Assembly: GCF_020382885.2 (NCBI RefSeq)
Contig: NC_058497.1
Span: 19,026,330-19,090,329, forward strand
Length of the DNA stretch: 64,000 nucleotides
Origin: Scatophagus argus
Lineage: Eukaryota > Chordata > Actinopteri > Scatophagidae
Reading direction: 5' to 3'
Shown here: one piece after another, positions 1-13,918 of the stretch
Position numbering within the stretch: position 1 is the first letter of the stretch
Layout of the letters: each line of letters begins with the position of its first letter
Made by a program: the position numbers and the translations under genes
The notes under the pieces: model-generated
Databases searched by the model: none
The model's input: the letters and a program-made list of their open reading frames with translations, nothing else
What the model was told of the DNA's origin: nothing

Positions 1-3000
1 CCAATCAATCACCTCCTGACACTCCATGTCTCCATTCTTGAGTACAGTTGCATTACAGTGATTTCTGGTTTTTCACATTTTCGTTGACGGTGAAAGCACG
101 GATGTTTCGGTTAACCACAGAGGGCAGCCACCCCCTCCGACACATGAAATTAGCATATGTGAATATGAAAGCTATTCACTCTCAATACAATGATTTCTGT
201 CTGGTCTGAGCTATGATTCTGTCAACAGCCTCTCTCAATGTATAAAATTACAAATAATGGACACTCACACACTGGCTCAGTCTCTCAGTGTCAGACTGAA
301 CGATGGGAAATTGCCCATGTGTCAGTGATCTTAAGGTTCACATAAAATCGACATCAGATGTCCCAAATGAAACTTGACACATTAGAACGTAACACTGTAA
401 AATAATCTTAGCCCTGTGATCACCAGCACAACCATTATTACTTATAAAAGCATGCTCATAACAAAACACTGCTCATGAAGAGAGAACACATCATCCACAG
501 TACGGCCTTTAATAATAATTTGCTGGGTAAATGTTGAGGGAGGAGGATTTGACAGTGGTCTTCTTTCATGGATTCATTTATATTCTAGTAAAAACAACGT
601 AGCCTTTTCTGCCTCGTGATGTTTCATGAAAGTAAGTCTCATTTCTCCTGTCTGTCCTTTGCATAAGCTTGATGGTAGATATCAGGGTCAGTGAGGGGAA
701 ACAATGAAGGCTTTGTTATTGAGTTCGATGATTTTCTTTCTCACCACTAGTGGGATGAATGTCTGTATAAACAGATGCGGGTGCACAGTGTCAAATCCCC
801 TGAAAGATGACTCTTCTGCCCCCGGCAAAAGCGCCGCACCACCGCTGCTCCTTTTATCATCAACAACCCTCACTTTTCCTTTTTTTCAAATTTGTATTCC
901 CAGCTGTCGAAACCCAGAACCATCACTACTTTTCACCCCACTAGAAGCAACAACACACCGTCGAGGCCCCACAGGCTATCACAGCGAATCACTGCAGCAT
1001 GTGCACACCAGTTTCCCCACCATAACCGTCCACTTAAAGCTGAAGGACCAGTCCTCCCATCGCAGCACATCACACAGGAGCGACACGCAACCAGCTCCCA
1101 CGCACAACAAGCACACTTATCAAAAGTCTCCTTGAAAATGTTAATGCTGTGCAATTGTTTTTATTGGAAAGACCAATATGAATGTAAAAAAAACAACAAA
1201 ATAGAACAAACTGAGCTTAATAATATTCAGTTTTATTCAGCCATTATGTTGAGCCTTGATAAACCTGTAGATTTTTTTGCTTTATCACTCAGGGTCACAT
1301 CACCTGATATATATTTTTTTTAATTTAGTATCACAGCTGTACTTGGGGGGGGAAAAAAAACATTTTGGAAAGAAATGGCATCTCGATTAACAGAAATCGC
1401 AGTAAGAATGCCATTCTTTATTCATGGCTACATTAATTTCGGTTTCTTTTTGTTCTGCAGAGAGGCCAGGCTTCAGGGGAATTATTTTCTTGCTCAAGGA
1501 GACTTCACCAAGGTAGATGCTCACCAGTCGTACCCGGGTCTTAAACAGCTTTCTGAAACTGAAGGACAGTCTTCTCACTGTATTACCCTGCTGCCCATGA
1601 GGCACATGTGTCACACACTGGCTGCATTGGCTTTCAGAGGCAAGTTTTCCCTGATTCACAATGAGCTGTCACGGCTGATTAGCATAGCACCGTGTATCAG
1701 TTAAAAGCTGGCTGTCCAGACCTCACATTCCCTGGCAGGGTCCCGTCGTCAACTTGCGAAAAAAAATCTCGAGAAAAACTGGCAGGTCTGGAGGAGCTTC
1801 TTGACTCACAATGATCCTAATCCAGGACTCAGAAGGAGGCGGGGCAGGGATGAAGGGAGGGAGAGGGGGGGACGCACTGAGTGGATGCAAGAGTGGACTT
1901 CAGTGTGAGGTCACAAAAATTGGTAACAGTATGGGCACTTAGTTCACTGCAGTATGTCATAGCTCTGCACCCACCACTGCAATTTTATTTCCCAGTGGCC
2001 TTAATTTGTCAAAAGGGATTCTGTGCATGTCAGGACTTCCCCTCATAACTAAGGACAGTCTAATTCAGAGCGGACAGAGGCCTGAACAGCAGCAGTGAAA
2101 CTGTTCCAATGCTAACACTCTTCTACTTAAGACAGAATAATCACTGTCAAACAACTGCCTTTCCTTTGCCCACCCCCCTTCCCACCCCCCTTCCCACTCT
2201 CCAAGTTGCTTCAGGGGGTTGGTGTGTCAGCCCAGCATAAATAGAAAACAGCATTTCCATCTGCCTGGTAAACAAGCTGGCTTAGCTGTCACCTCAGTTC
2301 ACCCATTTGGGATATTTCGCATAGATGAGAAGATTCGGATGCTTTATGCTGCACACAAGCATTTATCAAAGCAAGCTGTGGCATTTATTTAATATAAAAG
2401 CAACCACTGTGTTTATGTATGTGTTATAATGGAATGGAGCACAGTGGAGAGTCAGTAAGGGGCAGACGCTATTCATTTTTGCTTGAATGGAAAGAGGAAT
2501 CTTCCAAGTTCAAAATAAAATTTCTAATAAAATTGCAAACATCAAAATAAGCTCAATTCACGTTTATGCATCGCTTGTTTACTGCATCTTAAAAGGCTTT
2601 GAATGACTTGGACTAAGCTGCAGATCTGTGAATGAAGAGGTGACAGAAAGAAAGAGTTCAATATGATCACGATTCATTAGTGGAGCTCAATATGAAACGG
2701 TATCAAAATTATTAAGCTTAATGTGATGTTGACCGTTTTTCAAGAATTGCAAGCATCATTGCAGTTCACATTCTGAAAACCCTCAAACAACTCTCGACCT
2801 TAGCACAATGGGTTATTAGATGTCCAGGAGAGGCTAAAAATGCTGCAGGTAAATCTAAAAAGTTCATCACTGCACCAAAAACACCACCACAAGTGTTCTC
2901 GCAAGCTGATCACCCAGAAATCCTTCAGACTGAAATATGGCCACAATTTCAGCAACGGACTTGGCCTGCAGGGTCCATCCTAGATGGCAGCCATTTTATC

Positions 3001-3330
3001 CAAGTACCTCATTTCCTCCAGCCAAACTTGATCTCACTTTCTGAGTCTGGCATTAAAATGAAATTTTTGATATTATGGATCTGTATATAACAGGATTGTT
3101 TGCCTCAGTTATTCAACTATCACACAAAAAATTGCTCATATTGCCTTTAACTTTTTTCATTATTTACAGCTTAGGGACTTTGTGAGGAAAGGCTAAACCA
3201 CCATCCAAAACCGTAGGTGAACCTCTTAGGCCCTTAGACCTGAACCAGAAAGGATCAACTGCTCAGATATACTCTTTAATAATTTTCACATGCAACCGTT
3301 GGACAATTTAAGAACCCTTTGGGAATGACA
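1..3330. other. intergenic or intronic sequence, no gene seen
   Basis: No open frame here has coding character: the longest, about 143 codons near 700-1320, has no recognisable domain, lies in overlapping frames and is rich in His/Thr/Ser from CAC/ACA repeats. Pyrimidine-rich C tracts occur near 2160-2200. I see no splice-supported exon, RNA gene or intact transposon. It could be intron of a gene lying outside the window. Confidence 0.5.
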
Positions 3331-3339
3331 CCAAGAATT

Positions 3340-4140
3340 TTATGGCCCTTTTTCTGATGATATGTGGGAGGCAGTATTAAAACAAGAGCATAAATCAGCC
3401 CCATGCTGTAGACGTGGTCTCCTCCCAATTAAAATAGTCCTTCGCTCCCTTCCTATTAAAACTAAACTGACGAGAACATATCCCAACATATACCCCACTT
3501 GTGAGAGTTGCAGACGAGTCCAGCAGCTCAGTTTCACATGTTTTGGGCCTGCGTCCGCCTTTGTGCTTTTTAGAGGGAAGCAGTTTGATCTCTTCAGAAA
3601 GTATCACGATTCATGAGCAACCCATTGCCGCCTTGTTTGTCTTGTCAATGCAATGAAGGCAACTAATAAACTAATACGCATATTGTGATGTATTCACAAT
3701 ATTGGTAGTGCAACGCCTCATCCTGTTAAACTGGAAATGTTAAAAAAAATATAGATTTTACAGATTTTATGAGGTATGGACATCCTGTTTTGAATTATCT
3801 TTGTGACATGACTGGGATGACCGATGCTAGAAATGGTTTACACATCTAGTGTACTACACATTAGTAAAGTGTTCACTGTCTGTAAAAGAATTACGACTGT
3901 CTATTTATTTATTTTTTTTTTTTGACTGTCTTAATTTTATTTTTCTACTTTCTATAACCACTAGAGGACGTTTAGGATGGAGGGATTGGTTATGGGCCGG
4001 GAGGGGATTTGTTTTGTACTTGTTATCTGTTAAACACAGTAAAAAGAAAACAGAAAAAAACCAAAACAAATCATCTCACAAAGTGCGACTACAAGAACAC
4101 ATATTTGAGGAATTAAAAGAGAGGAATTAAAAATGATAAA
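3340..4140 (+). mobile_element. L1-like LINE remnant (3' end of ORF2 plus tail)
   Basis: A plus-strand frame at 3362-3616 reads like the C-terminal end of fish L1-type reverse-transcriptase proteins: a stretch with LTRTYPNIYPTC, then a Cys-x2-Cys motif, then residues resembling the SHMFWxCP motif broken by a shift (FTCFGPAS). Downstream, around 3712-3740, a RLILLNWK-like stretch recurs, as in the same proteins. The copy is frameshifted and T/A-rich towards 3,900-4,080. It is inactive: 5' truncated, with no endonuclease or catalytic RT domain. The family call rests on remembered motif order. Confidence 0.5.
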
Positions 4141-7100
4141 TGCTAGAAACTGCAGCACAGCAAATTAGTTCACACGTGCGAGCGCGCACACACACACGCA
4201 CAACAAATATCGTTAGTGAAAGATTCACTACAATTAGATTTAGTCTAATTTATGTGGTCAGATTTTCTCAGCATCATCATACATTTTGTTCCTTTCCTAA
4301 AGGACGATTATTAAATTGAAAATTATTCAACAACTGAATAGCTTGCCAGCTTAGACGGGAGTCAGCTCTGATTGGACTATTTATGCAACTTCAACCAGCA
4401 ATTTGCCTCTGTAATTGTCTGAATATTGTGTGGATTTCTCAAAATATAACCTTTGAGTTATAAATGCTTGTTAACCATGAAAAAAGCTGCCCCATTAATG
4501 CTATTCATGTACCACAACCGAACAATCAAACTCCTAGCCACTGTTGTATTAATTTGAGATTTTCCTACCATGTTTTTCTACACGGTAAAACAATTCTTTG
4601 ACTGAAGAAATTGTCAATTAAATGGTTTTTTTTTTTTTCACCTATACTCTGTCTGTTGTTGCCTGTATGCTTTGTTGAAACAGTCCACAGATGCTACAGT
4701 CATTTAAAAGCTGAACTGGACAAAAATCGGGTGTCAGATTTGTGATAACCAAAGGGTATTTAATCCTGGTATCCCATGAGCTTCACTATGACACTCATAC
4801 ATAATTCTGCACACAGCTAGCATGCACACCACACACAAAGTCAGATGCAGACACACAGCTCTAGTCTCTTGTCAAATCAGTTTACAGCTTCATAAACAAG
4901 GTGCAAATGAGCACTGAATACCAGCAACCAGAGCTGCAAAAACCGACAGCTGTGCTGATGTCTCCATCAGGAGGGACAGAGATGACTCTGCTGCTGATAT
5001 GACTCTCTTCTCTTTACACAACTTATTAGCCAGAGTAATCACTTAACAATGCTGCAGGTAATCAGTGCAGACAGGATCATATGGTCATCCATTTCTGATG
5101 TTGTCTGCGGGGATGTGAATATGAATTTTAAAGCCACTGCTATCAACATACTGCCTCCAAAATACAAAACACAACAACTGTTTGCATACTGGATACCAAC
5201 TGTGGAATGCAAAGAGGAATTGATTTGATTTTGTTTGCCGAGGGAAAAAGCAGCATGTTGCGCATGCACTTCCTCTCCATGCCAGAATAATTTTTGCTGG
5301 GTTTTTTTTGTGTGAAATCAAATCTATTTTTCATTACAGAGACAGTGTTTGAAAGGCGCAACATTGCACATCTATGGGAGATTGTTGGACTGTTCTGAAT
5401 AAAAGTCATTGTCTGATATTTGCTTTCCGAGATCAAAACTAACTTCATGAAGACTAACTGTCTGGATCCCGAGCTGCACAGCCTTGGTGTAAGCAGTGCA
5501 TTTTTCTCGAGTTAAATGATGTGACCAAACAAATATGAGCTTTGGATTTACTATGATAACTTCACTGCTATTATCTTGAGTGTTTCAGAAAGTCTGGCCT
5601 CTTAGCTTGATTCATGGCGTGATTATTTCGGGATTAAAACGGGTCACAGGAATATTAGTTCCTACCTTCTTCCCTTTTTGTGACACAGATGCTGTATCTC
5701 GTTTAGACAAGGAAGACACTCTCAAGTGTCTAATGCTGAACTGCGAGGAAGGAAACCTGTGCAAAAAGAGCCCTCCATTCCTCCTAAAACAGAAGATTTG
5801 TGGCGGCTGTTGGTTAAGCTGTCACACACTAAAAACAGCACACTCAGTTTTGTTTTCATGGTGGCCCTGCGCCTTCCGAGAGAAACAATTTAGGGCCACT
5901 TCTTTTAACATCGTGTGTTTTTATCCATTGATCTTTCCCAAGGCAGGGATGACTTCTTGAGAGTAACTCGTGCTCTTGTAGCTCTAAATCCTTCTATATG
6001 CTACACTGTATTATCCCTTAACTGCATCTAGTAGTAAATGCTTAAGGCAGACGTCCAATCAGCCTGAACCTAAAATGAAACCCGTGGCCTTGTTAGTGTC
6101 AGGACTGACTCCAGTATCACATAGCAAACACATCTGTATTTGCTTATTTTGTAAAAGTCCCAAAAACACAAACAGCTTTTAGGTCATTTTATTTCAGACG
6201 CAGAATGAGACGACAGAATTTAAGAAGCAACGTGCTTTTATCTTTTTGTGTTGTCCTCGTTTTTTTATTTATTTATTTATTTTTAGAGGAAACACCTGCC
6301 TCAAACACATTTAGGGAGATTAGGAGAGAGCTTGTTATCTTTGCACTCCACGTTTGTGTCTTTTACAGGACTGGAATTTCAATGCAGGACCAGACACTGT
6401 GAAACTGTTTCCGCAACCAGCAGAACACAGACATCGTTCATCTGTTGCTGAAATGTTGTGCAGCCACGTCAAGGACCCGCTCACACTGACAAATCCTCGC
6501 CATGCTATTGTGATGACTTAAAGTGATGCTGAATTTAAAAACAAACAAACAAAAAACAACAGGTCAGTGGAAGTTTGAGCACAATTAGAAAGCTCTATTA
6601 TGTTCAACCCAACTGCAACGAATAAAGACAACCTGGATGTATTGAGAGGTACTTACTAGCTACAGTCAATTTAAATCAGGTGCATTTTGCAGGTGATTCC
6701 AGCATTCATGCGTCACCTCAAAGAACCTGAAAAGCGACAAACATCACCAGTTTCATCTTCAAGAGATTCCTTCAATGTCCACCATTCCTAGAGACACATC
6801 TTTCAATGGAAAATAGCATTACTCCCTCACAATCGTAAAGTTTGCTCTGAGTAAATACTCTCAGTTCTCAACATTGTCTTATTGATGTGCAGAATGTATA
6901 CATGGGTGGGCGGAAAATCCCAAACCAAATTTCAGTGAGAAGGATTATGATCTCATCATCAGGGAAAGGCGATGGCTGAGACTGATTGTGCTGCGTCTTT
7001 TACCAAAAAAAAAAAGAAAAGAAAAGAAAAAGTGTTTTCTTGGCAGCCCACATTGTGGATTTCTCATAGGAAAATCACTGCTTGCTCTGAGAATAATACA

Positions 7101-8508
7101 TCTGTGTACATTTGCTCCAGGCTAGTGTGTGTGTGTGTGTGTGTGTCAGTCAGCGATCTTTAAAGTGTATGGTGTTGTTTTAAAATTCTAGTTTCAAAGT
7201 GAAGTAGTTAACTCACTGCCAAACCTGCTGGCCTACGAAACGCACTGCGCGTTTGTCGTGAACATCGCTGGTTATCTGCCATTATCTTCCCATGACGTAT
7301 ACACACGCGCCACACACACACACCTCACACTGTCAGCACGCACAGCGGAAGCAAGTTGAGAAAGGGAAAACAAAAAAGGGACAAAGTATCAGAGGGACGT
7401 AAACAATCAGCTATCTCATTTCTGCAGCCTATCTTTCAGTCTTATCTGCCTCTTCCCACTACAACGACGTTAATGATATCTCACTGGACCCTGCCAATAG
7501 TTAGAGCACATCAGCCGAACTAGACCCGTGCTTTGTAGATCTCATTTGATTTTCGCTGCTGATAGTGGATGCGGCGATTTATGCCAGCACTCATTCAAGT
7601 AGATGGAGATCAAAGAACCTTGTCCCCACCCTCCCCCTCTCTCACTCCCCTCTCTGGATTCATCAGATCTGAAACAGGACAGAGTCTTCCTCATTCAAAC
7701 ACTGAATGACCAGGGTCAAAATCCATTCCCGCAGAACAAATGTGTGCTTAAAATCTGAAGTTCAACAGCAGCACTTGAGAAATTTGCATGTATTTACATG
7801 TTTATCACGCAAGGCACAATTAGTTCCTCCAACCTTTCCTGATCAGACCCACCACAAAAATGCAGTGTGACATGTTATTTTCCTTCTCTCGGGCTTGAAA
7901 AAGACAGACTGAGCGATGGTTATCATTTTCAGGTGTTGCAGAGCAGTTCGAATGATTTCATCACTTTATCCAGACATCAGCAGTGTAACTACTGAAAAGG
8001 TTATTTAGCCTTAAATATCTGTTTTGGTCAACATCTAATGCATTACAAATCACCCAAAGGGAAGAAGAAAACATTTCCAAACGATTTCTTGTCTTCATGC
8101 TTCATTTATCAGTAACATTTATCTATAATGGATTCTGCACATCTTGGTGTACCTTAGAAAATATCAGCCAATTTGTTTTGCATTATCCCTTGCAGTCAAA
8201 GTCATTATTGCCATTTCTGTTTTATCAGTCCAGCTACGCTATTAGGAAATCAAAATATTACGACAAACAGCTTTTAGTAAGTAGTTAAGAGCATGTCTCC
8301 ACCAACCACCTGATGTGACTCATATTTAACAATCGGTCCAATTCTAATTTACTTCTAACAGCAAACTAATATTCCTCATTGGACAATAAAGGGATGCTGG
8401 CAGTTTGTTGATGTTTGTGGCAGGTCGCAACACATTTGAAACATTTGGAATGACAATGCAGTTTCAGTTATTTTAGACTGTATGTAGCCACACACTCTGC
8501 ACTACACA
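4141..8508. other. gene-free stretch
   Basis: AT-rich sequence with scattered short frames and no splice-consistent exon. It holds a short CA-rich tract near 4185-4202, a run of T at 4627-4640 and a GT microsatellite at 7125-7146. The 126-codon frame at 5580-5960 has no recognisable domain and no start or splice context. Confidence 0.45.
7125..7146. repeat. (GT)n microsatellite
   Basis: About eleven uninterrupted GT dinucleotides. Simple repeat. Confidence 0.9.
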
Positions 8509-9021
8509 CCAATCAGCCGCAACATTTAAACCACTGACAGGTGAAGTGAATGACATTAATCATCTCTTTACAATGCAATTTTCTGCAAGGAAATCTCCGG
8601 ATCTGGCAGTCATGTGGACGTTCTTTGACACACAGCACCGCCACCTGAACAGTGCAGACCAAATATCCTTCCCCCAATGGCAACAGCTCTTCTTGTCAGC
8701 AACAGCCTCCTCACTCCAACACATTTCCAAAACAGCTCTGGAATGTCTCAAGGACCACAACAACGGCCTGCAGGTTCCCCAGATCCCAACCCGATCAAGA
8801 ATCTGTGGGGATGCACCGGAATAACACAAGTCCACCCTCCCTCAAGGTGAGGACCTCCTCAATGCACAGGACCAAAACGATCCAACATTCCGATGCCAGT
8901 GACCACAAAACACCCCCCCGAGGTCCTGTGTCCTTTCCCCTGACAAGTCAGCGCTGTTTTGACAGCACAAGGTGGACCTACAAAATATCAAGCAGGTGGT
9001 TTTAATGTTACAGCTGACTGG
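8509..9021 (+). mobile_element. Tc1/mariner-like element, internally deleted, with terminal inverted repeats
   Basis: The left end (CCAATCAGCCGCAACATTTA at 8509) and the right end (reverse complement CCAGTCAGCTGTAACATTAA, ending 9021) form inverted repeats of about 28 bases with few mismatches. The interior keeps a decayed C-terminal piece of a Tc1-type transposase: around 8755-8815 the words HNN, then PQIPTRS (a shifted DPNPI) and a LWG-like stretch correspond to the region holding the last acidic residue of the DDE triad. Only about 510 bases remain, with frameshifts, so the element is dead. The family is recognised from the TIR plus transposase fragment, not from a search. Confidence 0.75.
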
Positions 9022-9039
9022 CATATTTTATGTCCATGG

Positions 9040-9275
9040 TCTTCAACCTTTGTGGATTGAGAATCCTTAAAAATTGTTTTTTGTTTTAGGCCAGGGGAGT
9101 TAAAACAATGTTTCACAAGGAAAAAGCATAAATTTGAGAAAGGTTTTTTAGAGAAATAAACATTTTGTGTGGCTGGTATCTCCCTCATTTTAATCAGCTC
9201 AAGACCCCTCAGATTTAACTTGCGATCTCTTGGTCCAGTCAACCAATTTGGGAGCCACCGTTTTATATCTCACAT
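9040..9275. repeat. possible interspersed repeat fragment
   Basis: The stretch starts with TCTTCAACCTTTGTGGATTG and ends with CAATTTGGGAGCCACCGTTT. These resemble the two ends of a common fish dispersed repeat of the 'tggttctcaacctttttg ... gggaaccactg' type. The match is from memory and the internal part is diverged. Confidence 0.3.
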
Positions 9276-12200
9276 CTACAGTATACGCAACTGCAGTCAT
9301 GCCTGCCTGATTAATACATGAGGCAGAAGATAATTTTGGCCCTATTTTCCTTTGCGAAAGAGAAGTGAAATGCTGTTCTGAGCCTGGCAGCCATGCTGTG
9401 TCATTTTAACAAGAGCTCATTACAGCTTCACCATGACAAACCTGATTTCCCAAAGAAAGGAAATAAGGTGCAACAAAAAGCAGACAGGGCCTCGTTTCTA
9501 TGAGAACAGGTAACACAAACCTGACAATTCACTAGCAGCAGTGGATGAACCGAATCAAAGTTAACATACCTACATAAAATAAATAGCTGCAAGGTGAACG
9601 ATACAACAAATTACTACATGGATTTCTGTTTTTCTGCTTTCACAAAGGCAACTGAACAGGAATGTTCTTGCACTATTAACCTGATCATTTTGTCCAATGA
9701 AGAAACAAAACAAATGGTCATCTGTGACACTACTCATGTAGGAAGCATCTAATGCACAATGTTCAACACCAGCCTAATTGCCGAAAGTAATACTTATGGT
9801 AACTGCTGCTGTAATTTATTAATGACTGCAAAAATATGCAGATGAATATTCATTCATGCCTTTGTGATGAAACACTAATAACATCTGTCAAGTCTTTCAA
9901 GTCAGGCTCTGTTGTTGTACTAGTTTTATCAACAAATCACACCTCTGAAAAGAAAAATAACAAACAAAAACAAAATGTGGATTTGATATTCAGCAGGTGA
10001 TTTAATAGAAAGCTGAGATTGCACCAAACAACGTGAAGCCAAAGAGCCTCATTGGGCAGTGGAAAACGACCAGGTAATTCGCGGGGTGGCGATGAAGACA
10101 AGGCACCATGATTTAGCTTCCCATTAGCACACATATGCACACACCCACACGCTCACACACAGCCATTGTTCAGCATGACCCTGTTGGGGAAATTGCACCC
10201 TGAGCACACAATACAAAGCATGCACTTTGTGATCTCTGTAAATGTGGTCTTTTATGGCGGGTAATAGCATTGTTATTCAACACTAAGTGGAGCACCTCTA
10301 TCAAAAAGTCCTCAATTTCTAAAAAGAAAAAAAAGTGTGCCTATATAAAAGGAAATAGGGAATCAAATTTGTGTCAGCAATATGAACGGTAGACCGATGA
10401 CCTTACCTGTGTGCTTATGCCTGATACAGTTGCAATACAGAGCAGAGTGACTCTTGTTGTTTTCCAATTTCAACAGAATCCTAAGACCTTTCTATCTCAC
10501 GCCAACAAACAATGTCTTGTTGGAGGCAGAAGATAAAACTAAAAAAAAAAATATGGAAGAAAGATTTGTCTGTTTTTCATGTTTAAAGTGTGAAGGAAAG
10601 CCTATGTTTGACTTTCAGGTCTTTCTCTTAACTTGTTCTGAGATGTCATCTACAGCTCAACCTTTTCAAATGTCAGGTATATCCTGCAGGCCACAGTGAA
10701 ATAAGAATTTGACGGCAGAGCTGATTTTCTTATACACAGTAACTAAGTATTTTTTTGCCTCTGGTTAATCCTTAATAAATTAAGGGGCCTTGTAATTAAA
10801 GTAGCATACAAAGTTTAAATTTTAGGTTTACTGTGATTATTTTTACGAGGACATCGCCAGCCTTGCCACGGCCATGGCCACAGCCACACACACCAGCTAG
10901 TTATTCATATTTGAGCCCGCGGCTGTGTGTGCTAGACTCTCCACACACAACCCTTGTGTCATGTTGTCAACAAACTAGCATTCGAGGTCCCTGAAAAATC
11001 TCTCTGTCTCTGTGCTATCCTCACAGCTGTCACAGGGCATGTTGCAGCTGCAGGGGCGAGAGACTCTGACTGCGTACCACATTTTCAAGCGGGATACAAA
11101 GCAGCTGAATGAAGGATGGGTGGGGGGTCTGTGGTCTCACTGTCAAGGTGTGGTGACCCGTGGAACATGTATCATAACTGATTTTCTTTCTTTATCCTTT
11201 CGGTTATCCTTTCCTGAATGCTGTAAATGATGTGCGGGCCAGGGCTTATCCAGACCCAGATCTAGAAGCCGGCCACTGCAACAAGGCTTATGGAGATAGT
11301 CAAGGGTCTTGATTCACTAACACCACACAGACTAAGCTTATCTGGCTCTGCAGATGCTGCTACCAAAAGCTATCATTCTTCCTTTGAATCTGCATCCGTT
11401 GCAGGTTTGAAAGGGTGGCGCAGCTAATGAGAAATTTGACAGGAAATGTTTATTTTACAGTGCTGGTTTTGCCGACCTCACTGATTTCATTGTAGCTGCG
11501 GCACTGGGTTTTAAATAATACATTGTGTGCAAAAACAATGATTATTATAAATTATAGGCTTCACATTTTAAAATGCCGCAACATACACTATTATATTTTA
11601 TAGGCTACCTGTATTTTAACATGCAGTATGTAATAGAGGTAAATATTCAATTAATTTCATCTGACACAACGCATCCTATTAGAATGAAACACACAATTAC
11701 AAGCAGAATTCCTAATGCTTGTATACATTTATCTAAATCACCCTGTCAGCTGGCTTTCCACCTAGGATTTAGACAGTGTGGATAGTTAATGGCTATTCAT
11801 GATTTCTTTTGCTAATTTCTGCACTGCTTATAATTTAACAGCAATTATGGGGGAAATATATTCATGCGTTAGGAAAAAAAAAAATGCGGTGTTGACATCC
11901 ACGGTAATGAGCCTCCTGCATTTATGTAGAATTGTTAATAGTTGTTTTTGCAAAACGTTCAGAAGCAAAAGATACAAAGACATTCCAAGTGATTATGGTG
12001 CAGCATAATTCAAATAATAAAACCTGCTACTTTGAATAATCTTTGTTAATGCAAAAGCCAAAGGCCATTCTTTACCATGGATTCACTTGCAGCCCATTAG
12101 CGTCCAGTCAAACACGGCTTTGTTTCTTGTTCTTTGGCCATCATGCTGTAATTACTGTACATTGTTTTACAGGGGAAAAAAGGGACAAACGCACTGAAGT

Positions 12201-13290
12201 AGGACACAAAAGTGCCAGTTGTAGGTCAGATTATGTGGTAGCTGTCGTCCTCCTGTGTTCAAGTGATTGGCATCAGCATGTGGACTGGCAGCATGTTAGT
12301 CGACACTCTGATTATGTTATGAGATATCTGACATTGGTGTTTTCTGGCTTTTACCATAAAAAGCCTGGAGTGTATATTTTACACAGGTATATTTCACTTC
12401 CCTTTCTCGCTCCTTTGATTCTACATGGATATTGATCATTCATTCATGACTTGGTTTGGCTATTGGAAAATACATTTGGTTGCTTGTGTATGATGCCACT
12501 TTGAGAAAAGCTAAAATCTGTTTGATTAGTTTTCTTATTAATTAAAACCCCTATTACATGAGGAACCCAACTGCTGAAAAGCATGTCTCAATAATGTTGG
12601 CTGAACTTGGTTTCAGGGTAGAAGCACACAAACATGGTAAGTCTAAAACAACAACAACAACAACAAAAATCCTCTGCCAAGTAGGAGATCTAGGCCAAAA
12701 CTGCTGTTATTATGACACCCTAAAACTGAGGAAAGTCATGATTATAAAGATCATATTACAGAGATTCACAGAACTTCCTTGCTTGCTGGACTGGTTCCAA
12801 ATCAGAATACAGCATTTGATCTTCCAGCCGAGCCCAGTCTGGAATGTTGTTTTACTATTTAGGCATAACTGAAGCATTATAAATCGGTCGATTCTATTTC
12901 AGGATTGTGGTGTCCTCGTGAAAAGAAGTATGTCCCGAGTTGGGGATTTATCTTTATCACACCAAAGGTTAACATCACCCAGTTAATTTCCTGAGGGACA
13001 GCAAGTTAAATTTGCTACAACAATGACACGAATTTTATAAAGGGTTCTGTGTGTAATCACTTTAATGAAAATATTAAATGGGAATGACATGAGGTCTAAG
13101 ACTGGAGGCTCTGATGTCTCTGACTCACCGATGTAGACCAGGGCTCTGACTCCCTACAGCTATTTTGGTTCTCCCAAAGTAGAAAGTTTGGGAATCAAAC
13201 AGTGTTTTTCTTGTTTTATGTTTTGCATTTGCATCCTCAATGCTTTAAAATGGTAGCTTGGGCTATTTGAATAAAGTATTTACAAAACAT
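9276..13290. other. gene-free stretch
   Basis: No coding exon, RNA gene or clear transposon was recognised. Frames of up to 130 codons (12,043-12,435) have no domain content. Several blocks look less decayed than their surroundings, for example 9,810-9,870 (ATGAATATTCATTCATGC palindrome) and 11,790-12,140. These could be conserved non-coding DNA, but nothing in the single sequence proves it. Confidence 0.4.
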
Positions 13291-13918
13291 CAGAGGTCAC
13301 ATGATTGGACTCAAGTCAGACTTGGACTTTAATACCAGAGACTTGTGGTTTCTTCTGTGCTTGAGTCTTTTGACACAATAACCAAATAATTGATAAAAAA
13401 AAACTGATAGCTTCCCCCAAAAAAGAGTAAAAATATGTCATTTAAAAAGCATACAACAAGTCAGTGACTTCCTTTCATTCCCTGAATCAATCAACATTAA
13501 TGCCACAGGTCCAGAATTAACATCCTCCAAGATCCAAATGTGGGTAGATTTTCTGTCTGGCGAGTAAATCTCGGACACACCGGCAGGTAAATGTTTGTAC
13601 CAAAATAGTCACGAGATCAACAACTATTTTGACTATCTCAACCAGCCATTTAAGCACACTGCTTCTGACTTCTGCTGTCTGTTTCATAGTTTGATAAACA
13701 CACAGGGACTTCATGGTGCATTCAGGTACACCCCTTAAACTCTGAAATCTACAAGTTGTTTGTTGAAATGGCATTGCATTTGATGGAGAGCAAGTTATGA
13801 CTTGTTTAGGACTTCACGCTCAAAGTTTAGGACCTGAGACTCGACTTGAGACTTGTTTGTCCTGACTTAACATTAGAGTGAAAAGACTTGAGACTGACTT
13901 GTGATTTACAAGACAATT
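13291..13918. repeat. GACTTG/GAGACTTG-rich dispersed repeat
   Basis: The two flanks carry repeated words of the type ACTCAAGTCAGACTTGGACT (13,308 onward) and GAGACTCGACTTGAGACTTG (near 13,832). This matches a familiar non-autonomous fish repeat built from degenerate GACTTGAG units. The middle (about 13,400-13,780) is unlike the flanks and may be unrelated sequence or an insertion. Confidence 0.4.

Noticed and set aside
704-1323. Two overlapping plus-strand frames of 143 codons each
   Set aside because: The sequences are low-complexity His/Thr/Ser, overlap in different frames, have no domain and no splice context, and look like chance frames in CAC-rich DNA.
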